NCBI RefSeq assembly: GCF_900142225.1
Contig: NZ_FRAD01000003.1
Location: forward strand, 239,062 to 303,061
Reading direction: 5' to 3'
Source of the DNA: Hathewaya proteolytica DSM 3090
GTDB taxonomy: Bacteria > Bacillota > Clostridia > Clostridiales > Clostridiaceae
Length of the DNA: 64,000 bases
Shown in pieces: positions 42,290 through 51,188 of the stretch (positions within the stretch are counted from its first letter, which is position 1; every line of letters begins with the position of its first letter). A program made the position numbers and the translations under genes. The notes below the pieces were generated by a model. That model was not told the DNA's origin, did not search any database, and worked only from the letters and a program-made list of their open reading frames with translations.

Positions 42290-43738
42290 TCATTTTGAAG
42301 GTATTTGAAATACAAATTCTGCACCACCCGTTGGACAATTTTTAGCAATGATTCTTATGTTATGCCGTTCTGCAATTTGATTGGCAATGGAAAGTCCAAG
42401 CCCCGTGCCACTCTTATTTTCCTCACCCTGGGTTTTATAAAATCTATCAAATATATAGGGTAGATCATCTTCAGCAATACCTGGCCCATGGTCTCGAATT
42501 TTTATTTCATGGTCCAAGGCTACTATGTCAACACTTGAATTCTCCGGTGAAAATTTCACAGCATTGTGAAGAATGATCAAAAACATTTGTCTCAGCCTGC
42601 CATAGTCACCAAGGATGGTTGTACAATCCCCCTTCATCTCCGTATTTACATGGATATTTTTCTTCTTCGCCACCTGTAGAATGCTTCTAGAAACATCGGA
42701 TAATACATCACAAATGCAAACTTCTTGCATTTCTATTACAAAATCCACATTTTGAAGTCTAGATAAATCCAGCAAATCCCCCACAAGACGCTCTAAAAAT
42801 TTAGCCTCAGTAAGCATTTGAATATAATACTCCTGAATTTTTTCAGGATCCGTTACCACTTTATCACACAAAGCCTCCAGTGAACCTCGTATTACGGTGA
42901 TGGGAGTCCGAAGCTCATGTGAAATATTTGCTACAAAGTCACGGCGCATATTCTCCAGTTTTTTGCTTTCCTTGTCCGCTTTCTCCAAATGTTCTGAAAG
43001 TAAGTCCAATACCTGGGACAGTTCGCCAATTTCGTCATTTTGCTTAATATTGCATTGAGCTGAATAATTGCCTTCATATAATTGGAAGGCCACGGACTTC
43101 ATCTTGGTCAATGGTTTTGTAAAGGAAAAAGAAAGTGCCATGGATAGTGCAAAGGCAACTATAAGTGCCAAGAAAATGCTTATTGCAAGGATTGAAAATC
43201 CATTTTTAATAGCCGATGTAGTGCCATTTATAGGCGAATGAAGAAGTACAGCGCCCCATACATATCCATCTTCGTTTTTTATAGGTGTCCCCACAGTTAA
43301 AGTGGACTGCATGAAAGTTTCGCTGAATTCCTGACTAAAGGTTGTTTTACCGCGGAAAACCTGGTTGATGAGTTCATTGGCGTTGGGCGGCAGCTGGGAC
43401 CGATTATAAGTAGAAGATCCATTCATCATCCCCTGTCCCTTTCCAGAAGTTATGAAATTAGAATTTTCATCTACAATCCAAACCTCCGTCTCTGCAACAT
43501 CCACAATAAATTTAAGATACGCGCCATAGCCACCCATGCCATTTCCTAATTTATGATTGTTGTCTCCAGATAAGCTTCCTGCCAATGATTCTGCATATTT
43601 CTGAAGTTGGTTTTTATGCATTTCCACAGTGTGGTTTTTAAAAAGTAAAAAGAAGAAAACACCAATGACTAGAGAAAAAATTATAAGAGCCACGGCAAAA
43701 TTCATGCTAAGTTTTAACGCAATCTTATTTTTTTTCAT
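42290..43738 (-). CDS. Sensor histidine kinase
   Basis: The 482-residue membrane kinase has TM helices at about 12-34 and 183-206 flanking an extracellular sensor domain of about 150 residues. Then come a HAMP domain (to about 262), HisKA with the phosphorylated H274 in VANISHELRTPI, and a HATPase with DHGPGIAEDDLPYIFDRFY and GTGLGLSIA. It overlaps its regulator by 14 bases in the usual response regulator-kinase order. The external signal is unknown. The sensor domain has several Asn/Gly/Met residues but no recognised motif. Confidence 0.95.
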   Translation of the reverse strand: MKKNKIALKLSMNFAVALIIFSLVIGVFFFLLFKNHTVEMHKNQLQKYAESLAGSLSGDNNHKLGNGMGGYGAYLKFIVDVAETEVWIVDENSNFITSGKGQGMMNGSSTYNRSQLPPNANELINQVFRGKTTFSQEFSETFMQSTLTVGTPIKNEDGYVWGAVLLHSPINGTTSAIKNGFSILAISIFLALIVAFALSMALSFSFTKPLTKMKSVAFQLYEGNYSAQCNIKQNDEIGELSQVLDLLSEHLEKADKESKKLENMRRDFVANISHELRTPITVIRGSLEALCDKVVTDPEKIQEYYIQMLTEAKFLERLVGDLLDLSRLQNVDFVIEMQEVCICDVLSDVSRSILQVAKKKNIHVNTEMKGDCTTILGDYGRLRQMFLIILHNAVKFSPENSSVDIVALDHEIKIRDHGPGIAEDDLPYIFDRFYKTQGEENKSGTGLGLSIANQIAERHNIRIIAKNCPTGGAEFVFQIPSK

Positions 43739-44420
43739 CTAAGGCCACCTCAAACTTGTATCCAACACCCCATATGGTTTTTATCTCCCATGACGGATGA
43801 TTAAATTCTGCAATTTTTGCTCTTAAACGCTTGATATGGCTATCAACAGTTCTATTATCGCCAAAATAATCATAGCCCCATACATCGTTCAAAAGATTTT
43901 CGCGAGAAAACACCTTATTTTTTGAAGTAGCTAATATCCAAAAGATTTCAATTTCTTTTTTTGTCAACGGTATTAAAGAATCATCAATTGTCACAGTATA
44001 ATCATCCAAATTAATAGTTAAATTGTCATAAGTAAATACCTGTGCTTGCGCTTTTTCTCGTACAATTCTCCGCATAATAGCTTTAATTCTAGCCATCACT
44101 TCTCCCGGTGAAAAAGGCTTTACTATATAATCATCGGCCCCTATTTCTAAACCCATAATTTTTTCAAAATCCTCTCCCCTGGCAGTAACCATAATAATTG
44201 GCACATTAGATACCCTTCGTATTTCTCGGCAAACAGCAAAACCATCCTTTTTAGGCATCATAACATCTAAAAGCATAACATCCGGCTTATGCTCTTCAAA
44301 TTTTTCTATTGCCTCTTCCCCATCCAATGCAAAAAAAGTTTCATAACCTTCTTTTTTTGCATATTCCTCTAGAATAGAAGTAATTTGTTTATTATCATCT
44401 ACAATAAGCAGTTTTTGCAT
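43725..44420 (-). CDS. OmpR/PhoB-family response regulator
   Basis: The 231-residue protein has a receiver domain with D8/D9 and the phosphoacceptor D52 (MLLDVMMP), T80 and K102-type switch residues (VTARGED, IVKPFSPGE), then a winged-helix DNA-binding domain ending GVGYKFEV. Start chosen at the ATG at 44420 because AAAGGAG is correctly placed; an upstream ATG lacks it. Cotranscribed with the sensor kinase that follows. Confidence 0.95.
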   Translation of the reverse strand: MQKLLIVDDNKQITSILEEYAKKEGYETFFALDGEEAIEKFEEHKPDVMLLDVMMPKKDGFAVCREIRRVSNVPIIMVTARGEDFEKIMGLEIGADDYIVKPFSPGEVMARIKAIMRRIVREKAQAQVFTYDNLTINLDDYTVTIDDSLIPLTKKEIEIFWILATSKNKVFSRENLLNDVWGYDYFGDNRTVDSHIKRLRAKIAEFNHPSWEIKTIWGVGYKFEVALDEKK

Positions 44421-44487
44421 AATTTCTCCTTTTTTCATCATTATTATTCTTTAGCACATCTTACAAATATTATACTTATATTTTTTT

Positions 44488-44528
44488 AAAAAAACAAATG
44501 CCAGACTAAAAAGTCCGGCATTTGTTTT
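44488..44528 (-). terminator. Terminator after tRNA-Leu
   Basis: AAAACAAATGCC / GGCATTTGTTTT with further inner pairing, followed by TTTTTTT on the minus strand, 13 bases past the tRNA 3' end. Confidence 0.88.
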
Positions 44529-44540
44529 CATATAACATCT

Positions 44541-44627
44541 TGGTGCGGATGACAGGAATCGAACCTGCACGAAATCTCTTCCACTAGATCCTTAATCTAG
44601 CGCGTCTGCCAGTTCCGCCACATCCGC
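44541..44627 (-). tRNA. tRNA-Leu (AAG)
   Basis: An 87-base class II tRNA with encoded CCA, nearly identical in body to the tRNA-Leu at 36400. Acceptor GCGGATG / CATCCGC and anticodon arm CTAGA-TTAAGGA-TCTAG give AAG. An A at position 34 is rare in bacteria outside tRNA-Arg and would normally be deaminated to inosine. Confidence 0.95.
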
Positions 44628-44736
44628 ATAGTAATTTGTATTTATTATCTTTGACACAGATTATTATATACAATATACCTGAAGATTTCAAGAGGAAATT
44701 TTAAATTTTTTCAACTTCTCATTTTCAGCCACCTAG

Positions 44737-45300
44737 TTATTTAAAATAAAGACAGAATTCTTGTTTTTCTTCAGCGTTTTGAAAGGCTCCTAAATAATCA
44801 CATATTTCTGCCGCAAATTCTACAAAAGCATTCCCTTTTGCTGTGATAATGTTGCTATCTCTTACTGCTTTTTCATCCACATAATTGTCCCACTGAAACT
44901 TGTCCTCTATGTTGTTTTCCGTGTAATATTCCTTATTTAAACTAGTGGTAAACTTATGTCCTTGAAGAACTTCTGATTTTGCCAAGAATTCTGGTGCTGC
45001 ACATATAGCTGCCAAAAGTTTTTTCTTATAATCCAGTGACTTTATGAGTTTTACAAGATTGTCACTACAAATTCTCTCATATCCTCCTGGTATTATAAGT
45101 GCATCTATGTCTTCAATTTTCAAAGTTTCTTCCAAAGTCATATCCGGAACATACTTAAGCTTAGAATTTGCTTCCACATTATTTTTATTCTGAGCAAATG
45201 TAATAAGCTCAATACCATCTATGCTACTCAAACTATCACAAGCTAATGTAACTTCAAAATCTGCCATGTTGTTATACAAATACAATAAAACCTTTTTCAT
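44737..45300 (-). CDS. DJ-1/PfpI family protein
   Basis: The 187-residue protein has the DJ-1/PfpI fold, with a likely nucleophilic cysteine in LAAICAAPEFL on the nucleophile elbow and the acidic partner in PGGYERI. Members include deglycase-like, chaperone and protease-like proteins; no specific reaction can be assigned. GGAGGGGTATT lies before the ATG. It has no close operon partner and is followed by a tRNA. Confidence 0.9.
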   Translation of the reverse strand: MKKVLLYLYNNMADFEVTLACDSLSSIDGIELITFAQNKNNVEANSKLKYVPDMTLEETLKIEDIDALIIPGGYERICSDNLVKLIKSLDYKKKLLAAICAAPEFLAKSEVLQGHKFTTSLNKEYYTENNIEDKFQWDNYVDEKAVRDSNIITAKGNAFVEFAAEICDYLGAFQNAEEKQEFCLYFK

Positions 45301-45390
45301 AATACCCCTCCAAACTAATATAGATAATATTCTTGATGAATATTACTATTCACATTATCCTAATTTAACATAAGTTTTATGCTTCTCCAC

Positions 45391-46203
45391 TTACTTTTTA
45401 ACTATAAAATATATAACATTCATGTTAAAGCATATGCCCTTTTCATTCTTATAATATTGCAACTTTTTATTTACTTTAAACTGAAACTCTTTAAATTTTT
45501 CTTCCCCGAGATTTTGTATACTTTCAAAAATTCCTCTTACAGCATTGTTCCACATCTCGTCCCACCATTGAGCCTCATTTAAATATATTACTTCACTTTC
45601 TTCTTCATAAACCTCTATTTCTTTTAGATGTACAGCTTTTAATGCAACCTTTATATTATTCACAATATGGTGATTGCTTGTTGTTTCTTCTTTTTTATGT
45701 TGGTTTAGATATTCATCCACTATATCCGTGAGCCATTGTTGATCACATTGAGTCCCCCAAATGCTAAAAGATAGTTCTCCATCTTTCTTTAACATCCTGA
45801 CAATATTTTGTAAGGACTGACTATTATTTAATATATACCCAATACTGAACCCTGCTGTAACGTTATGAAAAAATTCATCTAAAAAATTTATTTGTTCCAT
45901 GTCGCATTGAATTACCATTGCATTTTTTATATGTTTATCTTGGATCTCGCTATTAGTCATCTTAACCATATTTTCTGCAATATCAGTGCCAATAATCCGT
46001 CCCTCATCCCCAACTATACTTGATGCTGTAAACAATGTCGCACCACGTCCTGTGCCTAAATCTAAAATATGCGCCCCCTTTTTTATGTGGGATAATTCTA
46101 TTAATCTCTGCCCAAATTTCTGCCAATAGTTTGGACCTAACTGTGCGTAATTGCTTGCAACACTATCCCATAGCTCAATTAATTTCGACTTATTATCACT
46201 CAT
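45391..46203 (-). CDS. Class I SAM-dependent methyltransferase
   Basis: The 270-residue protein carries the Rossmann methyltransferase motif I in HILDLGTGRGATLFTAS, motif post-I with the acidic end GTDIAEN, and motif II near NVTAGFSIGYIL. The substrate is not identifiable from sequence. It lies alone between the DJ-1-like gene and the esterase gene, both on the same strand, with no obvious operon. Confidence 0.88.
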   Translation of the reverse strand: MSDNKSKLIELWDSVASNYAQLGPNYWQKFGQRLIELSHIKKGAHILDLGTGRGATLFTASSIVGDEGRIIGTDIAENMVKMTNSEIQDKHIKNAMVIQCDMEQINFLDEFFHNVTAGFSIGYILNNSQSLQNIVRMLKKDGELSFSIWGTQCDQQWLTDIVDEYLNQHKKEETTSNHHIVNNIKVALKAVHLKEIEVYEEESEVIYLNEAQWWDEMWNNAVRGIFESIQNLGEEKFKEFQFKVNKKLQYYKNEKGICFNMNVIYFIVKK

Positions 46204-46275
46204 TTCTCAATACCCTCTATTCACATCATATTTAAAAATCGTCCATATTGTGGCTCCATAAAGCCTATTCTTAGA

Positions 46276-47511
46276 TTACTTTTTTCCCATAAGAGCTATA
46301 AGACCATTGGCAAGACCCTCTCCCCAACTTAGATAATCATGTCCTGAAGGTAATCTATCATAGGCAACCTCGTATCCCTTATTCAAAAGCACATCTCGCA
46401 ACTTATCAATAGAATCTCTCATTACAGGTTCATCGTCATAAGGTCTGTCCTCTAAAAATCCCACATTTAAATAAAATTTAGAGTTCACCTTTTCACTATC
46501 TATATATCTATTGATTAACCATTGATTATCCCAGAAAAATGAACCTGATTGCGCAAGAACATTATGAAACACGTTAGGAAACTCAAGAACTATATACGCT
46601 GAAGCAAGGGCACCAAGACTGACTCCACCTATAAGGGTCTCCTCTGGTTTATCAGTAACATTATACTTACTACGAGCCCATGGTAAAATTTCATTTACAA
46701 TAAGCTCGCCATACTTTTTGTTGAAAGCTAACTCATTCACCCTGTCACTATTACTATCCACAAAAACACAAAGACTTCTCGGTATCATGTTGTGGTATAT
46801 AAGGTTGTCCAAGACAGTCACCGCATTAAGTATATTAATTTGCATAAAACCATCTGTTAGCACAATAAGATTATTTTTTTCTTTGATATTTTCATCATTG
46901 TCATTATTATCATACCCAAAAGGTTTGTACACCCAAACTCTTCTAGTGTTATTCAAACTTTTACTTTCATACCTAGTTATATCTAAAGTCCCGTTACACT
47001 TATGGTCCATTTTTCTTGTCCATACATCATCTTTTACCTTAGATAATTCTACAAAAGATCTTTGTATATCCATATCTTCTTCATCTTCGTCGTCCTTCAG
47101 GAAAACTATTTTATTCTTATTAAACTCGTCTAAAATAAAATTCATATTTCTTTTCTTGTAATCATCATCTAAAGCATCATTTACGGAATAATTATAACCG
47201 AATCTTATGTCATTTCTCACAATGTATGTTTTATACCATAGGTTAGTATCTAGCAGGTGCTCCATGAGATTTTCTTTATATCTATAGCTTGGGAATGCCC
47301 CATAAACCACCACATTTTCAATTTCATCCTTTGCCCTATATACAAAAGTCACCATGACATTTTTATCATCACCATGTATTTCTTCTATAATAGGTGAGCC
47401 ACTTTGTTTTATATCATCCCAAAAAATATCTAGTGCATTACACTGCCCCTTTATCAATTTTTCATATAGATCTGCTATTTTTGCGCTTTGAATTTGTTTA
47501 TGATTAGTCAC
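46276..47511 (-). CDS. Alpha/beta-hydrolase esterase (enterochelin-esterase-like)
   Basis: The 411-residue protein has an N-terminal beta-sandwich-like region (about 1-150) and a C-terminal alpha/beta hydrolase of the Fes/esterase D type: the nucleophile elbow GGVSLGALASAY, an acidic residue following, and the histidine in SGHDYLSW. Enterochelin esterases hydrolyse ferric siderophores, but no siderophore genes are adjacent. Start is the GTG at 47511 by AGGGGG spacing; the GTG at 47535 sits on its own SD. Confidence 0.85.
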   Translation of the reverse strand: MTNHKQIQSAKIADLYEKLIKGQCNALDIFWDDIKQSGSPIIEEIHGDDKNVMVTFVYRAKDEIENVVVYGAFPSYRYKENLMEHLLDTNLWYKTYIVRNDIRFGYNYSVNDALDDDYKKRNMNFILDEFNKNKIVFLKDDEDEEDMDIQRSFVELSKVKDDVWTRKMDHKCNGTLDITRYESKSLNNTRRVWVYKPFGYDNNDNDENIKEKNNLIVLTDGFMQINILNAVTVLDNLIYHNMIPRSLCVFVDSNSDRVNELAFNKKYGELIVNEILPWARSKYNVTDKPEETLIGGVSLGALASAYIVLEFPNVFHNVLAQSGSFFWDNQWLINRYIDSEKVNSKFYLNVGFLEDRPYDDEPVMRDSIDKLRDVLLNKGYEVAYDRLPSGHDYLSWGEGLANGLIALMGKK

Positions 47512-47715
47512 ACTTTTTACCCCCTGTAAAATCACCTTTTATTATGCCATATTTCATTTATATTATTGTAAACATTTTACCACGATTGCATGGATCTGTA
47601 CAAAGAATTTTCATAATAATGATGGTATTATATACAAAAAGGTCTTAATCATTACTTAATCATAAAAGTAATCCCTACACCAACATATACAACATAGCTT
47701 TTTTATGGAAAAAAC

Positions 47716-47740
47716 AAAAAAGCCACATCAGCAGCTTTTT
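47716..47740 (-). terminator. Terminator-like hairpin of the acidic-protein gene
   Basis: AAAAAGC / GCTTTTT with an 11-base loop; on the minus strand it is followed by T's beyond the acidic protein gene. Confidence 0.55.
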
Positions 47741-47791
47741 AATCTACTAGAAGGGCTATATGGTAAAATAATTAGTTTTTTTCTAACTCAC

Positions 47792-48037
47792 CTATTCAAA
47801 TTTTTTGTCGAAATATCTTTTTTCCCTTTCTTTTTCCACTTCATCCCCCAATTCGTCCTCGAAATACTCTGGACCCATATCTTCCAAGTTGCCACCCATA
47901 TCATCAAGTTCTTCATTTTCATTATTTTCTTCTGGCACAATTTTGAGGTCTGTTTTTATTTTCTCCTCCAAGGTCTCTACCACCTCAATCATGTCTGCTT
48001 TATCATCATTTCTCTCTGAATTTGTGTTTCTCTCCAT
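47792..48037 (-). CDS. Small acidic hydrophilic protein, unknown
   Basis: An 81-residue protein with a high Glu/Asp content and no hydrophobic segment, starting MERNTNSERNDDKADM and containing NENEELDDMGGNLEDMG. It is likely disordered. AAAGGATTATAAAA lies ahead of the ATG. It is divergent from the phage-replisome-like gene, with a 200-base gap. Function unknown. Confidence 0.6.
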   Translation of the reverse strand: MERNTNSERNDDKADMIEVVETLEEKIKTDLKIVPEENNENEELDDMGGNLEDMGPEYFEDELGDEVEKEREKRYFDKKFE

Positions 48038-48235
48038 TTTTATAATCCTTTCGTCGTCTTATTCTTAGTTTTTATTTCACTTTATATTAGCTTTTCCAAC
48101 GTCCTATGATTTTAAACCTGGTTTAAGTTCTTCATAGTTAAAAAGAAATATCCATATTTTTTTGTAGTTTTATAATTGCTTCGTCGTATATATTATTAAA
48201 AGGATTGATTTCAAGTTGAGAGGAGTTTTGGTAAA

Positions 48236-49018
48236 ATGAGAAATTCTATTTTAGGTTTTAAGCAAGAAGCCTTATGCAGATTGGGCATGGACATGGACGA
48301 TGCGGTAATTCTAAGGTATTTTGCAGATTTTGCGGAAACTGGCAAGATGATTGAACACAAACACAAGGGGGATGTGTACTATTGGCTTAAATACGATGCC
48401 ATAATGGAATCATTGCCGATTTTAAACATTTCCAAGGATCGCATTTATAGAAAACTAAAAAAAATGGTGAAATTAAGGGTTTTAAAACATATGACATTAA
48501 AAGAAAATGGTACATACTCCTTTTATAGCTTTGGTCAGGAGTTTTTGTCGTTAAAATTGCCTACCTCCTATGTTAAAAATGACACCTACCCTCCGTTATA
48601 TAATCAACAAACCCATGTTGAAAACACCATAACAAAAGATAGATCTTTTAATAATTCTTCTTTTAAAGAAAACGATTTTAATAAAAAAATATGTATAAAT
48701 ATAGTTGAGTATCTAAACCAAAGGGCAAACTTAAAGTATAGCCCATCCTGCGAAAAAACAGTGAAGCTCATAAGTGCCAGGTTGAGCGAAGGTTTTACTG
48801 AGGAAGATTTTAAAACTGTCATTGATAAAAAAGTTGAGTCCTGGGAAAATACAGAGATGTGCAAATATTTACGACCTCAAACACTTTTTGGGGACAAGTT
48901 TGAAGGCTATCTAAACGAGAAAACTACATTCAAATCATGCAAAGGCAACTTTACAAATTATCCGCAGCGCACTTATGATTTTGAATCCTTAGAGAGAAAA
49001 TTGCTAGGTTGGGAATAA
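48236..49018 (+). CDS. Phage replisome-organiser-like protein (conserved phage C-terminal domain)
   Basis: The 260-residue protein has an N-terminal winged-helix-like region (about 20-95; VILRYFADFAETGKMIEHK and KDRIYRKLKKMVKLRVLKHM) and the C-terminal module with IVEYLNQRANLKYSPS, LISARLSEGFTEEDFKTVIDKKVESW and MCKYLRPQTLFGDKFEGYLN. This module is the conserved phage C-terminal domain of DnaD-like replication proteins. No other phage gene is near, so it is either a remnant or a domesticated copy. GAGAGGAG precedes the ATG. Confidence 0.82.
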   Translation: MRNSILGFKQEALCRLGMDMDDAVILRYFADFAETGKMIEHKHKGDVYYWLKYDAIMESLPILNISKDRIYRKLKKMVKLRVLKHMTLKENGTYSFYSFGQEFLSLKLPTSYVKNDTYPPLYNQQTHVENTITKDRSFNNSSFKENDFNKKICINIVEYLNQRANLKYSPSCEKTVKLISARLSEGFTEEDFKTVIDKKVESWENTEMCKYLRPQTLFGDKFEGYLNEKTTFKSCKGNFTNYPQRTYDFESLERKLLGWE

Positions 49019-49130
49019 GTAATTCACCACTGGAAAGTCAAACACAGCTTTTCATTCAAAAGATAAAGCCACCACATAGGTGACTTTCTTAATAAAATAT
49101 TGGCAGAGATAAGGGGGCTGTGGCTAAGGA

Positions 49131-49310
49131 TTATACTATAGCATCAAAGTTTTGTCCTAAATTTGGGTCCACTGCCACACTCTTTAACATCTCTGTCATT
49201 TGCATAGCATTTTCTTTGCCAGTATTCATTGCCATCTTCATAACTGCTATGTTAGCTGCTTCTTGTACTTTCGATTGATTCATCACCATTGATAACGCAC
49301 CTATATCCAT
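49131..49310 (-). CDS. YjfB-type putative motility protein (59 residues)
   Basis: A 59-residue frame on the minus strand starts MDIGALSMVMNQSKVQEAAN and ends LGQNFDAIV. It matches the YjfB family of small proteins (putative motility proteins), with conserved Met/Gln-rich helices. AGGTGA precedes the ATG. It is downstream of the flagellin glycosylation genes in the same direction, which fits a motility-linked role. Short but well supported by composition and by the ribosome site. Confidence 0.75.
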   Translation of the reverse strand: MDIGALSMVMNQSKVQEAANIAVMKMAMNTGKENAMQMTEMLKSVAVDPNLGQNFDAIV

Positions 49311-49377
49311 TTAATCACCTCACTTAAAATATGCTTACAACTCGATAATTTGTGCTTACTTTAATTCATAAAATATC

Positions 49378-50355
49378 TTAGTATTTAACAATACTATTCT
49401 GCCATTTAAAAGTGGTTCTAAAATACCCACTCTTTGAAAACTGTTCTTTAAAAGAAAATATATTTTCTCTGGCAATCATATTTGCACTTGATGTTCCAAA
49501 ATCGAAATATTTATATCCTTTTCTTTCAAATTTTTGAAGAGCATTTGTTACAAGTAAAGTTAAAGCTTGATATTTTTGATACCTAGGATCTTGACAAAGA
49601 TAAAAAGAACTGCTAACTCTTTCGTTTATTACAAAATAAGTTATGCCTGCAATGGGTATATCTTCTTTATAAGCTATATCTATAAATACTCTTTTAGGAA
49701 AAAGTGTCATAATATTTTTCAGTTGTTCCTTTGTATGAGTCGGCTTTATACCCAACTTTTTGAAAGTTTTATCCATAACAACCCAGTAACCATCTAAATC
49801 ACTAGATTCATTTGCTACTTTTATATTATTATTAATTGCTTTTCTTGAAAATTGTCTGGCTTTTGAAGTTATTCTATCAATTATTGGTTCATCATCAAAT
49901 TTAACAACAGAAGAAATATCTTGGTTAACTATTTTAAATCCCTGTTCAAGCATATTAAAATAAAAGGTATCTAAAGATACATTTGAACAACAATTTATTG
50001 GAGGTGTAATGATAAATTCACTTATCATATTTTGTTTTAAATACTCAATTAAAGCACTTATAATAGCTCTTCCTTCTGAATAACTTGGTTGTCTTTGCAA
50101 TACAACCCCTCCATAACTTGCTCCATATGGTGAAACAGCTACTTTTTTACCATTGATTTCATTGACAAAAATAGCAATTTGACCTATTAAAGTATTGTTC
50201 TTTAATATAATTAAAAACTGTTCACCACTGGAAAAGCGGTCTCCGTGATAAGATAAAAATTTCCTTGTATGAAATATTGTTCCATTTGTTGATTTTTGTA
50301 TAAATTCATCCCACTTTTCATAATACGTTTCATTTGCTTCTATTACTTTAATCAT
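49378..50355 (-). CDS. GNAT / FemAB-like transferase
   Basis: The 325-residue protein has the double-GNAT layout of FemAB-like aminoacyl- or acyl-transferases: KKVAVSPYGASYGGVVLQRQPS mid-way, and PIAGITYFVINERVSSSFYLC and YKYFDFGTSSANMIARENIFSFKEQF towards the end. Similar enzymes attach an amino acid or acyl group to a sugar or to lipid II. In this flagellar island a glycan-decorating role is plausible. An in-frame extension reaches 50406, but AGGAG precedes 50355. Substrate unknown. Confidence 0.68.
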   Translation of the reverse strand: MIKVIEANETYYEKWDEFIQKSTNGTIFHTRKFLSYHGDRFSSGEQFLIILKNNTLIGQIAIFVNEINGKKVAVSPYGASYGGVVLQRQPSYSEGRAIISALIEYLKQNMISEFIITPPINCCSNVSLDTFYFNMLEQGFKIVNQDISSVVKFDDEPIIDRITSKARQFSRKAINNNIKVANESSDLDGYWVVMDKTFKKLGIKPTHTKEQLKNIMTLFPKRVFIDIAYKEDIPIAGITYFVINERVSSSFYLCQDPRYQKYQALTLLVTNALQKFERKGYKYFDFGTSSANMIARENIFSFKEQFSKSGYFRTTFKWQNSIVKY

Positions 50356-50412
50356 AATAAACTCCTGTCTAAATAATTTAAACCAAGTAATATGAATAAT
50401 AATCACCTAATT

Positions 50413-50940
50413 TTATTTAATTTTTTTTAATTTTCGTGCAGGGACTCCAACATATATATAATAAGGTTCCGTATTCTTTGTTACAACACTTCCTGCTCCT
50501 ATAATACATCCTTTTTTTATTATTACACCTGGAAGTATAGTTACATTTGCTCCAATCCAAACTTCATCTTCAATTATTATTTTCTCATTTTTTATTAATT
50601 TATTTTTCACATATTCTATATTTTTTAGTTCAATGGCATTATTAGGATTAGAATCACATATGAATGTTACAAAAGGTGCAATAGATACATTTCTGCCTAT
50701 TTCTACCATGGGGGTATTTGCACCATCTGATATTACAGTCAACCCAATATTACTATAAGTCCCTTCTTGCATTTTTACACTGAACTCCTCTAAATATTGT
50801 TTCCTTATTCTTGCATCAGGATAAAATTGAGCTATTATCTTTTTAAATCTATTGGGCATTATATCCCTGTTCTTTAATAAAAAACTATATAAGAATTCAT
50901 CATAATATTCTAGAACTTTTTTAAGCATATTCCTATCCAT
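50413..50940 (-). CDS. Hexapeptide-repeat acyltransferase (LbetaH)
   Basis: The 175-residue protein has a left-handed beta-helix with hexapeptide turns: VWIGANVTILPGVIIKKGCIIGAGSVVTKN and then VGVPARKL, as in sugar O- or N-acetyltransferases. The active-site-type histidine is not obvious at the usual point, but the coils are complete. Together with a DegT aminotransferase upstream it could N-acylate an amino sugar. GAGG with suitable spacing points to the ATG at 50940. Confidence 0.85.
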   Translation of the reverse strand: MDRNMLKKVLEYYDEFLYSFLLKNRDIMPNRFKKIIAQFYPDARIRKQYLEEFSVKMQEGTYSNIGLTVISDGANTPMVEIGRNVSIAPFVTFICDSNPNNAIELKNIEYVKNKLIKNEKIIIEDEVWIGANVTILPGVIIKKGCIIGAGSVVTKNTEPYYIYVGVPARKLKKIK

Positions 50941-51188
50941 ACATTTTAAACCTCGCATATATATAAAATACATTCATTAGATCATTTTTTGAGTAATGCA
51001 ATTAAAGAGAAGAGCTATACTATTAATTAGTAAGGAATTACTTATTACCCCAAGGATTCTATACTACCATTAAAATATAAAGCCTACCCCAAAATAGTCA
51101 TAATGACTTAATTAAATACAGATTAGTATGTTATAAAATCTAATTGGAAAAAATATTTCTGGTAAACACAAATTTTCACCTCTTTATC

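Noticed and set aside
48041..48187. The 17-base TATAAT...TTCGTCGT pair as phage attachment sites
   Set aside because: The copies are only 130 bases apart, differ at three positions, and the first covers a ribosome site, so coincidence or shared promoter elements is simpler.
48236..49018. A complete prophage around the replisome-like gene
   Set aside because: No capsid, tail, terminase, integrase or lysis genes are present on either side within the window.
49063..49090. Hairpin AAAGCCACC / GGTGACTTT after the replisome-like gene as a terminator
   Set aside because: The stem has a mismatch and only a very short T-run follows, so the call is too uncertain to list.
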